From Dipylidium caninum (lineage: Eukaryota > Platyhelminthes > Cestoda > Cyclophyllidea > Dipylidiidae), in contig QEYB01000406.1 in assembly GCA_017562135.1 (NCBI GenBank), positions 372,001 through 436,000 of the forward strand: 64,000 nucleotides of DNA, read 5' to 3'. The position numbers and the translations under genes are program-made. Position 1 is the first letter of the stretch, and the number at the start of each line of letters is the position of its first letter. The notes beneath the pieces were generated by a model, which had not been told where the DNA came from, ran no database searches, and saw only the letters and a program-made list of their open reading frames with translations. This document shows, piece after piece, positions 37,501 through 51,264 of this stretch.

Positions 37501-40500
37501 GCCTTCCTCAACCTCCTTATGCCTGCGCCGCCGACATGTTGTGAGGAAGTAGTGCTTCATTACATGCCTTCGTAAATGTCATGTAGGTGCGATGAGATGC
37601 TCATTAGCATTAAATCCTCGGTCGGTATGTTAATTCTTAGTCAAGTAGGACTCTGTTTCCCATTCCTCACCACAAAACATGCCCTTCTCCAGACCGGCAG
37701 TCTTCCCTCTCTAGGGAATGAGGCAAAGTTTTATAAAAACAAAGTCTCGGAATGGTATCGCATGGAGAAGGAAATATGCTTTCGCGATGCCTACTGTATT
37801 GAGAACACGTCTTGTGACTGGTGAAAATGTCTAATCAGGCGGTATTTGTCCCAAGTCGGATTAAAAATTTGCGCTAAACGCCTATTTTGCTTGCCAAGTG
37901 AATGCTGGAGCAAGTCGGGAGCTCCTTATGTTTCCAATTCTAGTCGTTTAGGTCTTATTCACGTCCTGTCCACGTAGGAACAGCCGCTAGCTCTTTCTCG
38001 TGCATTATAAGTAAGTGAAGAAGTCTGGGCAGAGACGGCTGATGTTCTAACCGGGAAGCAGATGAGAAGCCGCAATCTGTTCCTCTCTTCCGTAAAGTCT
38101 ACCCGTCAATAAGTATGTGAAGTCCTCTTGGCTATTAAATTGACAAATTAGACACTGTGAATATGCCATTCACACGGAATTGCAAATTTGTTCGCAAAGA
38201 AATTTGTAATTTTGAGAAATAGTTTTATGAGCCAACCTCAAAGGGGGTGGTAGAACGCCCTGAGTTTGACACGAACATTAGCCTAATTAAAACGCCGTTT
38301 CCGCTGTCCCCTTTTAACAGACGAAGCACTGTTTTGATTACCAACTCGGCTAAGGGCAAGATCAGCCCTCTATCGCATTTGCAACATTTTATTCTGGCTA
38401 CTTCCGCGAGAGTTGGCTCGCACTGGGCGAGTCGGATCGCTCCTGTCAGCTCGGGCTTTCCCTTAACCTCGTAAAGGCGGCAAACGTAATGCGGAGTGGA
38501 ATATCCTTAGCGAGGACGGCACTTACGGCGCAAATGAGATAATAATTCTTGTCATTACTGCAGACTGTATATAACAAACGCCAAATGGGGCGGATGAAGT
38601 GAAAATAGGAGACATATCTACGACCGATTTCCTGCCGAAGTCACACCGACTGAACAACAAAGCTGAGTAACTGGTCGTTGTTGTTGGTCATGGTCGTTGT
38701 TTCCCTGCGCGCAGTTAAATACGACACGATGTTTGGCTCCAGCTCATCGCAACGGAGAACGACTTGCCGTTTCAATCGGTGCCATTAAGGCCCAGGCGCC
38801 CGTCGATGCGACACGCGCTCTCCTCCTGGTGGGCAGCTCAGGTGAAAGACAACCTTGGCCAGGCTGGAGCTCACAGAGCAAACCTGCCCATATTAGGAAC
38901 CGCAAATGTGGTAAATGTTCTTACTTATCGCCTACCTATGTTACACAGTGCTGGTTACCTGAATAAGACGCACAATTGCGTCTTTTGGACGGTAGAGACT
39001 CAATGCTAATTATCCTTACTCTATTAACTTCTCTAATTGTCTCGTTGCGAATTAAGGCAGAATTTTAATTGAAAGCTCGACATTTTTTTCCTCAATTCTC
39101 CTCCTTCTTGTCAACTTGCGAAATCGTGGTAAAGAGGATTTGTGCATCAGCCTCGTCCAGATCAAGTCAAAAGAAAAGCATTGCCACTGGAAGGTATTCA
39201 AGGGGTTACCTCCGCCAAAGAGGCTTTTGAGGACCCGAACGAGGAGCGACAAAACCAACTCGCTGAGATAACTGAGGATAGCACTCAACAATTCAAAGGA
39301 ATTAACCTGCTGTCACACATTTAAAGCCCTTAAATGAGGCCCATGTGGTCTTCTCATTTATTCAAAGAACATTGCCTGTCGTATACATGAAGTGCCCCCC
39401 CGAGGCGACCAAGTCTGAATGCTTAAGCAAACGGGGAAACATCAAAACAGCAGAGGGATGGAGAGAAAAAGATCGTGCTAGATGCTCTGCAACTTTCGAA
39501 GGTGTACATTATCCTGAAAAGAGAGATTGTCCTCCCCAGGACTCGAACCTTCTAAATTAAGCGCAGGACGTCACGTACATCCACAAGTAAGCATTTCGAT
39601 TAAAAGATCCCCTAAATGAAGTTGGACTGGAGGCAATAGAATGACCTATTGTGGCCTATGGCAAAGGTGAAAATGCTCTCGAGTAATAAATGGAGATGTT
39701 TTAGAAAAGACCACAAAATGAATTCTGACGGGATTGTGAATTCTTTCATGCCCATTTGGCATTTTGGAGTCAACACAAAAATGGGCGGTCCATCAGAATG
39801 TTCGCTATTCCTTTGAAATTGGCTTAAACGTTTCAGGCAGGAAGTTCTACTCGTCTGAATTATAACACCCCCTGCCCTGGTGTTTGTGTTCAACGCCCCA
39901 CGGAATGTTGCTTTCGCCATTAAGGGTTTTTTGGGCGCTGGGTATCGTTGAAGCACATCTCCTGCCAGCAGTGAATTATTAATGGGGCTTTAAGGGGTTT
40001 GGTAGAGTGATTCGACAGTCTGTAGAATTTTACATATAGTCGACCCAAACGACGGTAAAACGCCTGTCCAGGCGGTGTCGAATAGCGATGTATTCATTCT
40101 CGATTTGCTTTTTCCTTCGCTTCCGCTAACGGGCAAATGTGGCTTGAGATTTGGGACTGGCGTTTCACCAAATTCCCTTTCCACGCCCACACGTGTCATT
40201 TATTCTCTTACTTTTTACGTCAGAACCATGTAGATCTCGAAAGAACATAAAGTCATATACCGGAGGCATTTTTGCGTTTAAACACTCCGATCTTTTGATT
40301 AAAATATACCATGACAGGAGCCCTTACAAGGACATTAGCCTCAAAATTCTTAAATTTCTCCTAATCCCATAGAGGATAATAATAAACTTTTTAGACGCAC
40401 AAGTTGTTCGCAAATCTCAGACTCACTTGATTCATCCTCAAAAGGATTAAATTTTCGTGTTATTTACTCACGAGATTAAATTCCACGAGGAGACATTACA

Positions 40501-43500
40501 AAGAGGCGCCACCATCACCAGCAAATTTTACAAGGTAAAGCTGCGACCAATGAATAAACGCGCACCGCCGCTTGGTGGTGTATGAATTCCCATCTCGGAG
40601 ATTTTAATCTCCACCATAAACACAGGCGAGAGGAGGGTTCAGGCCCGCCCCCATCACAGGCAACGGTAAGTGGTGATCCACGGCTGTGGAAAGGGGCTAC
40701 AAAATCCCCTCCTCGGTCATTTTAAAGAGACCACGACCTCAGGAAGACTCGCAAGTGTACTTGACGCCTAGCAGAAACAATTTGCCTTGATTTGCAGAAA
40801 TCGGTGGTCTGTTTACTTCTACCCTCCCCACATCACTTGGTTGAACATACAATTTGAAGTAAACGTAGTCTAAACATCTTCAGACAATATTCCTTTTCGA
40901 TCTTTCTTCATTATTAAAATCAGACACCTCGGAGTAGTTGCGTCTCGAAGCCTTCTTGTCACCACCGACCGGATCCGCATCGTGAATCATGTGTATTTTC
41001 ACCGTGCCTGAAGTGAGCAGGTGACAAGTTCTGCCACGCCTCTAAGTCAACAGATCATGGTGCTGGTGCCTCCTCGGGACCGGGCCTTCCTGAAGTCTAC
41101 CTCCAATGAAAAAGTCCCACACTGCAAAGGTGAACGGAAAAAAAGCCACACTGTGTGGTGGTATGGAAAGGAGATGTTGCAGCTACTCACTTGAAAGTCG
41201 GACTAGCCGAGTGTTTGTTCTTTCCACCTAGGAACCGGTTTGCCTTAATAGTTTCAAGAATCATGCGACGGGTGAAATTACCTCTTTACTGTATTTTGGA
41301 AATGCATTTTCTCTCATTGCATTCCGCCCCCTTTAGTCTTCCTGACCGCCATATTTATCCTCCCTCATTTGCGATCTCGTTTATGCAGAAGTATTTGGGT
41401 TTTCTACCGTATTCAGTTGCTCTCTTGTCTACTAACATGCCCAAAACTATCCGTTCCCTATGAATACTGAGAATACCTTATGAAGAACAAGAAATTGGTT
41501 CGCTAGACTGGCTTCTCTGTGTTTAGCGGACCTGACTTCCTCGCATGTAAGTGAAGTAAAGTAATTGGGAGAAGGGAAAGACGAACGAATATGCCTTGGG
41601 TGGAGCAAATTTAATTAATGTTTCGTTTTTGTCTCCTTTCCATTATATTTCATTTATTATCTCTTACAGGCTTGTAGGTTTGTCGAAATGCGTCTAGAGA
41701 CGAAGTAATTCTTTTTGCTTGCGGCTGAGACATTTGCGTTACTCCAACTAATCTCGAGTCCACTTTAAGACGGCAAAATACCATCTAAATTTTGGCATTC
41801 ACTACTCGGGTGTTGTTGAACTCCTCTCCTACCAACTCTTCGGTGCCAGAAAGGAAATTTCTGACCGCTTAATGAGGTGGGATCAGCTCCAACCGATGTA
41901 TTCGTGCAACTGCAATTAGCACAGGCGCCTCCCTGAGATCTCACCAAGGGCCACCCAGCCAGCCAGCCGACCGACCAGATGGTGACCGGTCCTTCATCAT
42001 TAGACGCGGATTGTCCTGTCTACCCTTCCACCTAAAACCATAACTTAAATAAACGGCAGCCTCGTTGAACCCCATTGTGTCATTGCTCGCCGTCGTCCTC
42101 ATCTTTACCCATTTGCTTTATTCACCTCCCCTTTCCCCTTCCGGAAACAACTTCAACCTACCATTATGCCTCATATAGCGCTGCACTCTGCGGTTTGGGT
42201 TTCCTTGGCATTCTTCCGCCAGTGTGCATGCAGTTTCTCGAGTGTGCCTGGAGCCACTGCAAAGTCATTCCCATGTCCGTCCGTAATCGGTACGTAGAAG
42301 TGGGAATTTGCGGGCTTGTGGAGCAGTACAAGCAGGTTGAGGAGGCGATGCTAGGAATGCATTATTATGTATATGTCCATTATTTGTGGAGGTATAAACA
42401 ACCCTCGACGTTTTTACCATCCGCACATCCGAACAAGCGCACCCACTTTGGCCCAAGACGCTAAGGGCCAAGCGGCGGCTAGGTCGTCCGACGTGCCCAA
42501 AAGGTGAGATCTGCTTAACATGGCAACAACCGTCGAACTTTTGCGCCATTTAACCAAACCATCGAGGCGTGATAACGGCACAGTCAGTGAAAGTGTTCAT
42601 TAACAATTTGACAGCAGCATAAAATGAACTGGGCAAAATTTCATCTCACCCCAGTAAACTCGCATGTCAAAAACACATTCCTCATGTCACTGACTGGAGC
42701 AGTTGCGGCCTCATTTCCGCCTCGAATACTCACTTCCGTTCACAGAACAGACATCAAGCTGTCTATGAGGAAAATACGTATTTTTTGCCTCAGAGTGGAT
42801 TTGATTTGAACGAGACAGTTGGCCCAAAACTCGCTCCTTCACCGCAACTGCCATTCCTCCTCGAGGCAATCGGCGGTAGCCCTCCTAAGCCCGCCTTCCA
42901 CCTGTGTGTGTTTATAGGAATGGGGAAACTGAATTCACAATCCACCACACTTACTGAGTTAACCGGCCACTTTGTCAACACTCTGGGGCACTTAAGAAAA
43001 CGCTTCCCTTTTCCCACCATCCACTGCTATGCGATTTCCCAGACTTGATCAAAAGCATTCTTAACCATGTGACTCCCTGAAACTAGCAGGAAGAGGGACG
43101 AAAAGGGGGTAATGGCATTTGATATAATGTTTACTACGAGGGGATGCATGGTTACTTAAAATTAAGGCCAATTCGACTTCGGGCACAGATTGACAGTCCA
43201 TGACTGACCACCAACGCGGTTCGTCTTCTCTTCGAGAAGTTGGTTTAGTTTTTAAAATGGGCTACTCTCCCCAAGTGATTCACTCTCAACGGCACGTTCG
43301 TGTGGAATAACAGAAACGAAGGCACAGACTATTTATTACGATTCAAAGCGTCTGTGATTCACGCGACCCAGATCCGTCCTCCATTAGCCCACAGCCCAAC
43401 AAAATACGCCTGATTTTATCGCGTTCTTTTTACCAGCTTAAACTTCTATTCATTCTACTCAAATAAAAAGGTGAAAGCTGCTACTGGGGAGGATAGTTTT

Positions 43501-46500
43501 TGAAATAGGATTGAAATTACCCATGCGTGTGCATCAATCTCTCTACTACTTCCCAAGCCAGAGTTTTGTCGTGTTTGGGCTGACCACCGGATATTTATGG
43601 GAAGGAGGCAAAGGCGACTCCCCTGGACTCGAATGTTTTGCTCCACTCGGATGTTGAGGAGGGCGCGAGGTGAGTGAACTCCCACCTTCCTGCGTCCGTG
43701 GATGCCTGAACACAACCCCATAAACCTAAGCTATTTTGGAAAATAGTTAACTTTTTCTGTTGCATTTGTATATGGTTTAACCACTAAGTTATCCTAGGTT
43801 TTAAGGTCCGAGGCATGGGCGCGTGGGGCTTATAGAATTGACAATGATCTTTACCCAATGCTTCGTTGTCGTATTTCTCCACACTAAAGTTGTAGACTGT
43901 ACAAGCGGGTGTGCCATCTCCTCCACAAAATTCACCACAGCGTCCTCTTCAAAGCGTCACGAAAAGATCGGACTCTTGAGGCAAAGTAAATCCCAATCTT
44001 CTTCATTCAAGCTGGTCAGCCTCCCCAATTATTACTTAGAATGGCGACGTTCTTAACGGCATCACTTCAGGGAATTGCTTCATGTAGAATTGTTCTCCCA
44101 ATCTCATCATCTTCAACTGTGAGCAGCTTCAACGGTATTCCATTCAGTCGAGAAAATCTTTCCCATTCTGCCAGTAGTTACATCAATAGTCCATTAGGCT
44201 AAGGCATGGCAAGAGTTGGGGACTTGAGTTTTTTGCTAGTCGAGGCTTGAAACTCGGTGACACGGTCTTTTCAGAACCATTAATCACCGTATGACGATCA
44301 GAGAGCTTCCGAAGTCGAATGGCCGCAATCCTGACGACTTTTCCCGTTGGAGGGACGATGAGTAAGAAGCTGTGATATGCTTCGCCTCACATACAGGCAT
44401 TATTTTCACTGAGAAATCCACAAAATTGGGCGACAAACATCTGCAAAGGAGTTGATTGGTGAGGAGATGGCCAATGATGAAGCAATAATTTCACTTACAT
44501 ACTCTGACGCAGACCATTTTCATATTCGCTGACCTGAGCCCCCAATACAGAGTTGAGGTGAGGATAATTCTGGCCAATGATAGAAGCCAAATCTCAATAG
44601 CCACTCAGGCTGCGTACAGAAGCAACTTTTGACTTAGCTTTCATTCCAAAGATGGTAGTCGGTACAAGTTAAGGTAGACTGCTGTGATTGAGACTCGTGG
44701 TGTGTATACTTCCCTGTGTCCACACACGATCCTATCTTAGCGTCGACGTGATTAAGTGACGCGATGGACAATGAAGTGATGACGTGGCTCTTTCAGCCCT
44801 GCGTGAGGATCGTGCCTTCGCGTGAAAGAACCCGAGCTGAGAATCAAGGCCGTGCCTACGAATTTTACATCTAGCCGTCCGATATCGTAGTTGTCTTCTA
44901 CTTAAGTACGCGTAATCGGCAGGATCCTGCCACGGATGTAATTTTTTTCTGCGTTAATTGAACAACCGATGGCCGAAATAAACTCCAGCGTTATCAGACG
45001 CGTGAGTCGAAGACTAATTTTTAATATGGGAAGAACGCATGTGATGAGGAAAGCCACCGTGCCAAAAGGAACTTTACCACCTACCAGGCCGTTAGTTGGC
45101 TTAAGTTGCGTCACATAGTGTATGACCTTCCAAGTTCCCTCGGTACCTTAGGGAAGAAGTCCATCTTCATGCCAGAAGAACCTGGCCTAGTCAAGCCTCC
45201 TCATGTCCCACAAACCCTACTTCTGGCGGCCATCATCCTCTCCCCTTAGTTTGACATTGAATGATGGGCAATGACGGCAAGTCTTAGACCTGCCAGACGC
45301 CGAGGCTGAATTAGGCTCGTGGAGATTAAGCATACGTCTTTTTGACAACATCGAAACCCATGAGAAGACTTAATGTGTGGCCGAGGAGAGAAAGGCAAAG
45401 CACATGGGAAACACGCGCAAATGCGAATAGTGTGTTAGTGAGTCAGCGAAACGGTAACCGCATTTGCTTCTGCCCAACTCTGGGACATGTTTACCCCACC
45501 ATGTTGTTTGTCTGTTTGTTCCGGTTGCCTGGTGCTACCTAGTCCTTGAGATGTGTATTTCTTGTGTCACCGGCAGGCCGACGATGGTAGTCGCTAGGCG
45601 TCAGCGTGAATATATGGATGAGCCTAAATGTCATCGGAGGCGAGTGGGGCAGTAGTGTGACTAGCTGCTTCCGCCCTGCTGTATTTTCGACTCCACTCTC
45701 GGGGTGTGTTCTCCTGTTGCATCCTTGACAAAATATCAGCACACCTACTTCCTCAAAAGTCTTTTAAGAGCATTCTGTGGATAACTTCCACTCTAAATGG
45801 CTTGATTTGAAAATAAATGAGAAAAGTGAAAGCTGGATGCTTGTGTTACGTTAAGCTGCCTGCGAATTCGCAGTAAGGGAATTTGACATCCCTTACTTTC
45901 GAGAACCAGCACAGGGAAACAAGCATTAAGCAGGCTATATCGGCCCGCTCTCATTTATTCCTCATTCGTCCTTGATTCCTCCCCAACAATCACTGCTGTG
46001 ACGATCAGAACCGACTGCTTTCCAGGTTGGGGTCTCTTCTACTCTCCCTGAGGTCACAATTGGCCTGTCCCAGGCTCCTGTCCGTCGCCAAGACAACCAC
46101 CTGGGTTATTTTGTGTGGATATGAAGGACTTGAGAATAAGTAAAGCGGCAGACATCCTCTTGTGGTATATTCTCGTCTCTTCCATTGTCTACAACCCCCA
46201 GGTCTCTCGTCATCTGGGCAGGCATACGCCTAAGTGATATGGGGTTCCCGTCGCCTATGGTTACGAAACATTGTGGAAGGGAAAAGTTGTGTTATTTTTG
46301 GCCCCTGTGTACTTTGCATAGCCTATGTTTTACTAGTGCCTCCGACCATCATCAACAGTATGCAGTACTGTTAGAAGAGTAGTCGAAAGAAAGTTCCAGA
46401 AATTTTACGAACACTCAGAGGATGAGGCGCAGTGAGTTGACAAAAAAAATATGCTTAAGCACCCGAGGTTATTTCCGTAGTAGAAGCAGCTGCGCCTTAT

Positions 46501-46504
46501 AACA
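34522..46504. other. Non-coding stretch, minor tandem repeats
   Basis: Small features only: AAAAAGCTTT repeated in two copies near 35790-35820, two copies of a GGTCGTTGTT-type unit at about 38672-38702, an 8-bp hairpin with a CAAT loop at 38965-38984, and a CAGC/CGAC run at about 41953-41976. A GGTTCGAGTCC-like box on the - strand near 39534-39546 lacks the other parts of a tRNA. No gene is recognised. Confidence 0.5.
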
Positions 46505-47191
46505 ATGCGAACCATGGGTCACGCTACACTATTTCAATCGCTTGTCATAGTCCAAGAAGACTCCGAAAGCATAATTTTGGGGAGAAGGAAAATTTCCCTA
46601 CTTCCCGGCTTACTTCTAACCTATCTAGCGATGCCGCGACGTGATAGAGACCAGAGGAGACGCACAGACCTCCTGCATGAAAATCAAGGTGTGGTCGGTG
46701 TAATGTGCCATTTTTTGCAGCGGCAAAAGCCGGAGACTGCTCTTACTCCCCACGCTAATTGTTTCTTCTTCTTGTCATTCATCTTCCCCATTGTCCTAAT
46801 GCTCTTTGCTCTGCCACTACGTTTGACGTCTGCATGTCCTCACTTATCAAAGTGTGATATCCGAGGTGCTCTCAACTGGCATCAAAGCGTATCTCTGACG
46901 GTTCCTCATCAGTCGACAGTTAAAGTAATTATGTTATTTCATCCTCACATATATCATCCTCTTCCTTTCCGGAAAGGGTTCCAGATTGGAGGAATCATCA
47001 CCGACGCCCCCGGATATGCTCTTCCACCTTCTATTGGTACCTTGACAACTAATTCACCACTCCCAACTAAATTCCCTTTTATCATGCCTAAGTTGTCTCA
47101 CCTTACACACCCAAGTTTTCGGCCAGAATGTAGTCATTCATGTCCAACAGTGGCGGTAATTCGCCACCGCGCAAATGATATCCTCGCCTAA
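46505..47191 (+). CDS. Unassigned 228-codon ORF, possible hypothetical protein
   Basis: Second longest ORF in the window, running from a true ATG to a stop. It resembles no family I know. The predicted protein has a basic, Arg-rich segment (residues 44-53), a strongly hydrophobic stretch at residues 85-109 (FFFLSFIFPIVLMLFALPL) that could span a membrane, and a C-terminal third rich in Pro, His, Ser and Thr. There is no signal peptide and no clear repeat. By a rough estimate, an ORF of this length should occur by chance well under once in 64 kb at this base composition, which is the only argument in favour. Codon use shows no obvious bias, and no promoter, acceptor or poly-A signal stands out. 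Confidence 0.2.
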   Translation: MRTMGHATLFQSLVIVQEDSESIILGRRKISLLPGLLLTYLAMPRRDRDQRRRTDLLHENQGVVGVMCHFLQRQKPETALTPHANCFFFLSFIFPIVLMLFALPLRLTSACPHLSKCDIRGALNWHQSVSLTVPHQSTVKVIMLFHPHIYHPLPFRKGFQIGGIITDAPGYALPPSIGTLTTNSPLPTKFPFIMPKLSHLTHPSFRPECSHSCPTVAVIRHRANDILA

Positions 47192-50100
47192 CTGAAACAA
47201 GAGTATTTGAAACTGCTGTTCTGTGGATCGTCACGTCTCGTGCCAAAGTTGCACATTCAATCCCGTAGTTTTAAGAAGTTGATTATACTAATCCGAAAGC
47301 AACACTCAGTGTCTTCTGTTTGCGCGAATGTTTGTGAGGATAAAGACGAATTCACTCAGAAGGGATGCTTTCCAGGGGGCATGGCTTCTGATCCCCCTTT
47401 TTCTGACACACTGCCGCCACACCCACATGGAATTACGGCGACAAGTTTACGCCTGCTAAACGCTTTTGGCTTACGGTAAAACTTTTATCCTAGAGACTTG
47501 AGACCTTGGGTGCCGTATTTGATTGGTTTTGATTGGAAGTGAGAAAAACAAAACATATAAAACAGGAAAACCTTCCGAATCTTGGAGGAAACGAGTCTCC
47601 TTTCAAGATGAAAGGAGATAGAGAAGGTACGTAAGCTAAATGGCAAGTTTTTTGTCTCCTGATTGTCCCACGAGGTGGAGATCAAAGATGCAAAGAAGCG
47701 CGTCTTGACTCTTAACTTGACCATCGACTCGACATCCTCGTGGTACAGTGTATGCTTATAGCCTCAATTCCTCCCCACTAATCCCTAAGCACGATACTTC
47801 CGAAATGTCCTCATCCCCGAGGAAGTCTGCGCCCTTAGTCTGTCTCACCTGGGCTCTCCGAGGCTCCAAAATGTCGTTCTTAATGAAGTCGACCTCAACT
47901 CCTGGCATTTCATCCACGCAGCGACTATCACCACAAACCTGCTTGCCATTTACTGACAAATGACGGGGCGGTCAAATTATGGTCATCGTGATGTGATAGC
48001 GGAGATTGGTGACTCTCTTAGGCGTAGGCAATTTCCTTGGGGGAAGAACTGGCTACCGCACACTTGACATTATCCTTGCCACTTAGGGACTGAGGACGAT
48101 GGAGTCCATTCTTGTCAGAGCAGTTGGCATACTCGCGCTCCCATGCTTAGCCCTGAAATCCTGACTCAAGCCTTTCTTCACGAGCTGGCGACTCAGATTT
48201 TAGACAGACAGAAATGCTGGTGAGTACAAATTAGCGTTTACAAACACAAGGCGACATACCTATCTGGGCCATAATTTTCTCCCATTCGATTCTTAGCGCT
48301 AGGAAAGGCAAGAATTATGGCTTTAGGTACGAAGACACCTTAACCATAGGGTGGATGAGAGCATCTGCCTTAAAAATCTCCCTTAAAGTAGTCAATGACG
48401 GCATAATAAAGGCGACCACCAGTGCCTAAGTGACTTCGCGGGATCCAACGCCCTGTGTGCTCTCTCCTCTACGGTTCGGACAGTTGGCAGGGAGCATGCG
48501 TAGATCTCTCTTTTACGCAAAATTATCCTCCCACTGCCCTAACCTGCTCCACCCATAGACGCGCTGTCTCCTCTCTCGATCACTTTGTGTGTGGTCTCAG
48601 CCCGTAGTGCAGTAAACTAAAAAGTGGGAAGGAAGACCCTTCCTCCTGCAATGTAATCTCTAAAATTTGTTACAATGGAACCATAAAATAACGGTGACTC
48701 AAAGTCAATACGTGTAGAGCAGAGACTTTTGAGGCTTCCCGCCAGGCTGTTGTCAACTTTATGGGCTTTGTTCCAGTGACCTCAGGAAAAATCCCCTCCC
48801 CGGGCTGAACTTCGGCATCATTTAAATGGTTACGAATGTTTATAATCTTTAACCTATTCACTGCGGCAGGGGGAAAAACTCTTTCTCTAGTTGTTCTGCT
48901 TAGTCGCTCATGTTAGGCTACGAGCCATCTGATCTCTCACGCCCTCCCTTTCAGCAGTTAACACTTTTTCCCTGACACGATATTAGAAAGGTTTGGAGAA
49001 GAGGTTTTTCAAATTAACAATTTGGACTGTTGCCTCTGCGGCAAAAAGTCTATTTTGGCGGTCAATGGTGGCTTTCTAATTAAGTAGTCTATTGCAAAAC
49101 TGACATGTTTCACTCCAATCTCAAACTCTCCTCATTTGCTTGTCCTAATATCAAAACAGGATCATAACCGCTGTTGTCAAGGTCCCAGAGGGGATGTGAC
49201 CGCCGTGGCCCGCACATTTTATTGCTGTCCTATGGCATCACTTGCTCTTCACACTTTTACAAAGCATTTATAACATTGGAAATAGGTGAAAACAGCAAAT
49301 CCAACAACAGATGTACATCGGCGATGCTGAATTATAAATAAAAGGCTTCTCCACGTCGTCCCTGTCATCCGAGATAGGGGCAGTATCGCCGCCCCTTTCC
49401 CGTCCGACCGCCGCCCAACTGCCGATCGACCACTGCGCCTGCCCGTCCGTCCGGTGGTTTAAGCCAGTAGGCGAGGCAGAGAAGGCTGGTGGCACGTCCC
49501 ATTCGGGCGACGTCTCCAGCGATCTTGGTAATTTGAGACCGGTGAAGATCTCGCCCCATTCGACTAAGCGCCCGCCGTTGGAGGTAAATTAGAGTAACAG
49601 GCACCGTCGTTGAAAGGAATAGTATGATCTCTGCACATTTCCTTGGACTGATAAATTAATGATCATCAATTACACACGTCATTAAACCCCTCAGTGGCTG
49701 CCTGTTTATTTTACTCTGAATGATTGATGTCAGAGCGTTATAGCCTCACGGCAGACTCCAGCAAGAGTGCACCGCCGAGACGAGGGATGAACGCCTGTAC
49801 AAAATATCAACGAGTTTTTCTACACCGATGCACCGTGACACCGCGTTTAGATTTCTCTTTCCTTATCCGCCTTCATCTTTTCTCTGGGAAGGAAACGCTG
49901 CTCTGGTCATACATACTTCACTATACAAACCATCCTTCGCGGTATAGAAGCGGCTGTTGCATAGAAGTGAAGCGAGAGCACTTGGTAGTGGTGTAAGCAA
50001 AGTGCGCTTCGGATTCTTCTGCCCCTCCTACACCGAATTCATCTTTACCGAATAATGGGGAGGAAACTAAATTTGGTCCCAGTTCGATATAATCGCCATG

Positions 50101-51234
50101 TACTGGTTGAGTCTGCGAGTGGGGATGCAAAAGGCTTTAGCTTCCAAGCTTATGAATATCTGGTGGAAATACTACTCAGGCTTCACTCAGTTAAGGTTCC
50201 ACCACTGTTCTGAGGCGAGGAACAAGGGGACGTCTTGTCACAGTCCCCCGCCATAAATGACAGTAGTTAGCACTTGTGATGAAAGCTGCAGACAATTAGG
50301 CAGATCATGTTAAAATTGCCATCAGATCTGATTGACTCTTCAACATCAGTCGATGCCTTCATTGCCGAAGAAAGTGGAATGGCTGGAAAGTAAGCCTATG
50401 GTCGATCCCTTGGTAGCGTCAAGACAACCACGAGTTCCATGACACTTGGCAATTCCTTAAAAGCCAATTTGGAAAACCTTTGGGAAGCGTGGAAATTTGG
50501 ACGAAATCCACCTTAGTCCAGTCTGGAGAAAGAAGTTTAGCAACTAAAAGCGCTGTCATTCAAGCCTATGTGAAAAGGCTTCCTAACAAGCCTTGGAATG
50601 GAATGAAACTCTTGACAGACACTTTAACTTCGGGCCAGCACTGCCTCACTTCCAAAGCAGTTTTGAATTTTACTTTCAAAAACACAAAAGAGTAAAAGTT
50701 AACTTGTAAATGTCTGAAAGTTGGCTTATTTTGTGTGTCATCTTGTCGCAGTTCTAACCTACTTAAATGCTCTCAAGCATTTTGGAATTAACAATTAAGT
50801 GGAGAAAAGGTCCGTTGGCGGATTTGGAAAGTTGAAAGGAGACGGTGTATATGACCGCCGTATACTTCTGTAAAATGATTCGATAGATAAAATCCTTGGA
50901 TTGATGCTTCTTAGAGACCTTTTGATGTGCAATAGCAGGAAAAAAAATTTTCAGATAATAAAATGAGGCGATAAAAACAACTTCTGGGAAATTTTTCCCC
51001 CATATGACTTGTGAATCGGCCACGTCGGTCCATCGGTCTCAATGAAACGTGACGACTGCCCAAGTGTACGCATAGGTGGAATTCGGATTCAAAGTAGTCC
51101 TAGCAAAAAGTAGAGCACGTCAGAAAGACGTCAAGCTCTTTATTCTGGCCAGTTCCATCCAAGCGATGAGGAAAAGTGGTGTCATTCCCCGACGCCTATC
51201 ACTATTCCGCACACTCGCCCTCGTCTCGTCCTCA
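47192..51234. other. Non-coding stretch, nothing recognised
   Basis: ORFs up to about 90 codons on both strands, without domains. The segment at 50700-51020 is AT-rich. No RNA genes or mobile elements seen. Confidence 0.5.
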
Positions 51235-51264
51235 TATAAATTCGCCTTCTATAAATTCGCCTTC
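51235..51264. repeat. Perfect 15-bp tandem duplication
   Basis: TATAAATTCGCCTTC is present twice, head to tail, without a mismatch. It is probably a recent slippage or duplication event. The unit is a multiple of three, but the overlapping ORF starts from a non-ATG codon and is not believed to be a gene. Confidence 0.95.

Noticed and set aside
39515..39560. tRNA-like B box on the - strand (GGTTCGAGTCC)
   Set aside because: The flanking bases do not form a T stem or acceptor stem and no A box is found. It could be a worn tRNA-derived repeat but I cannot support it.
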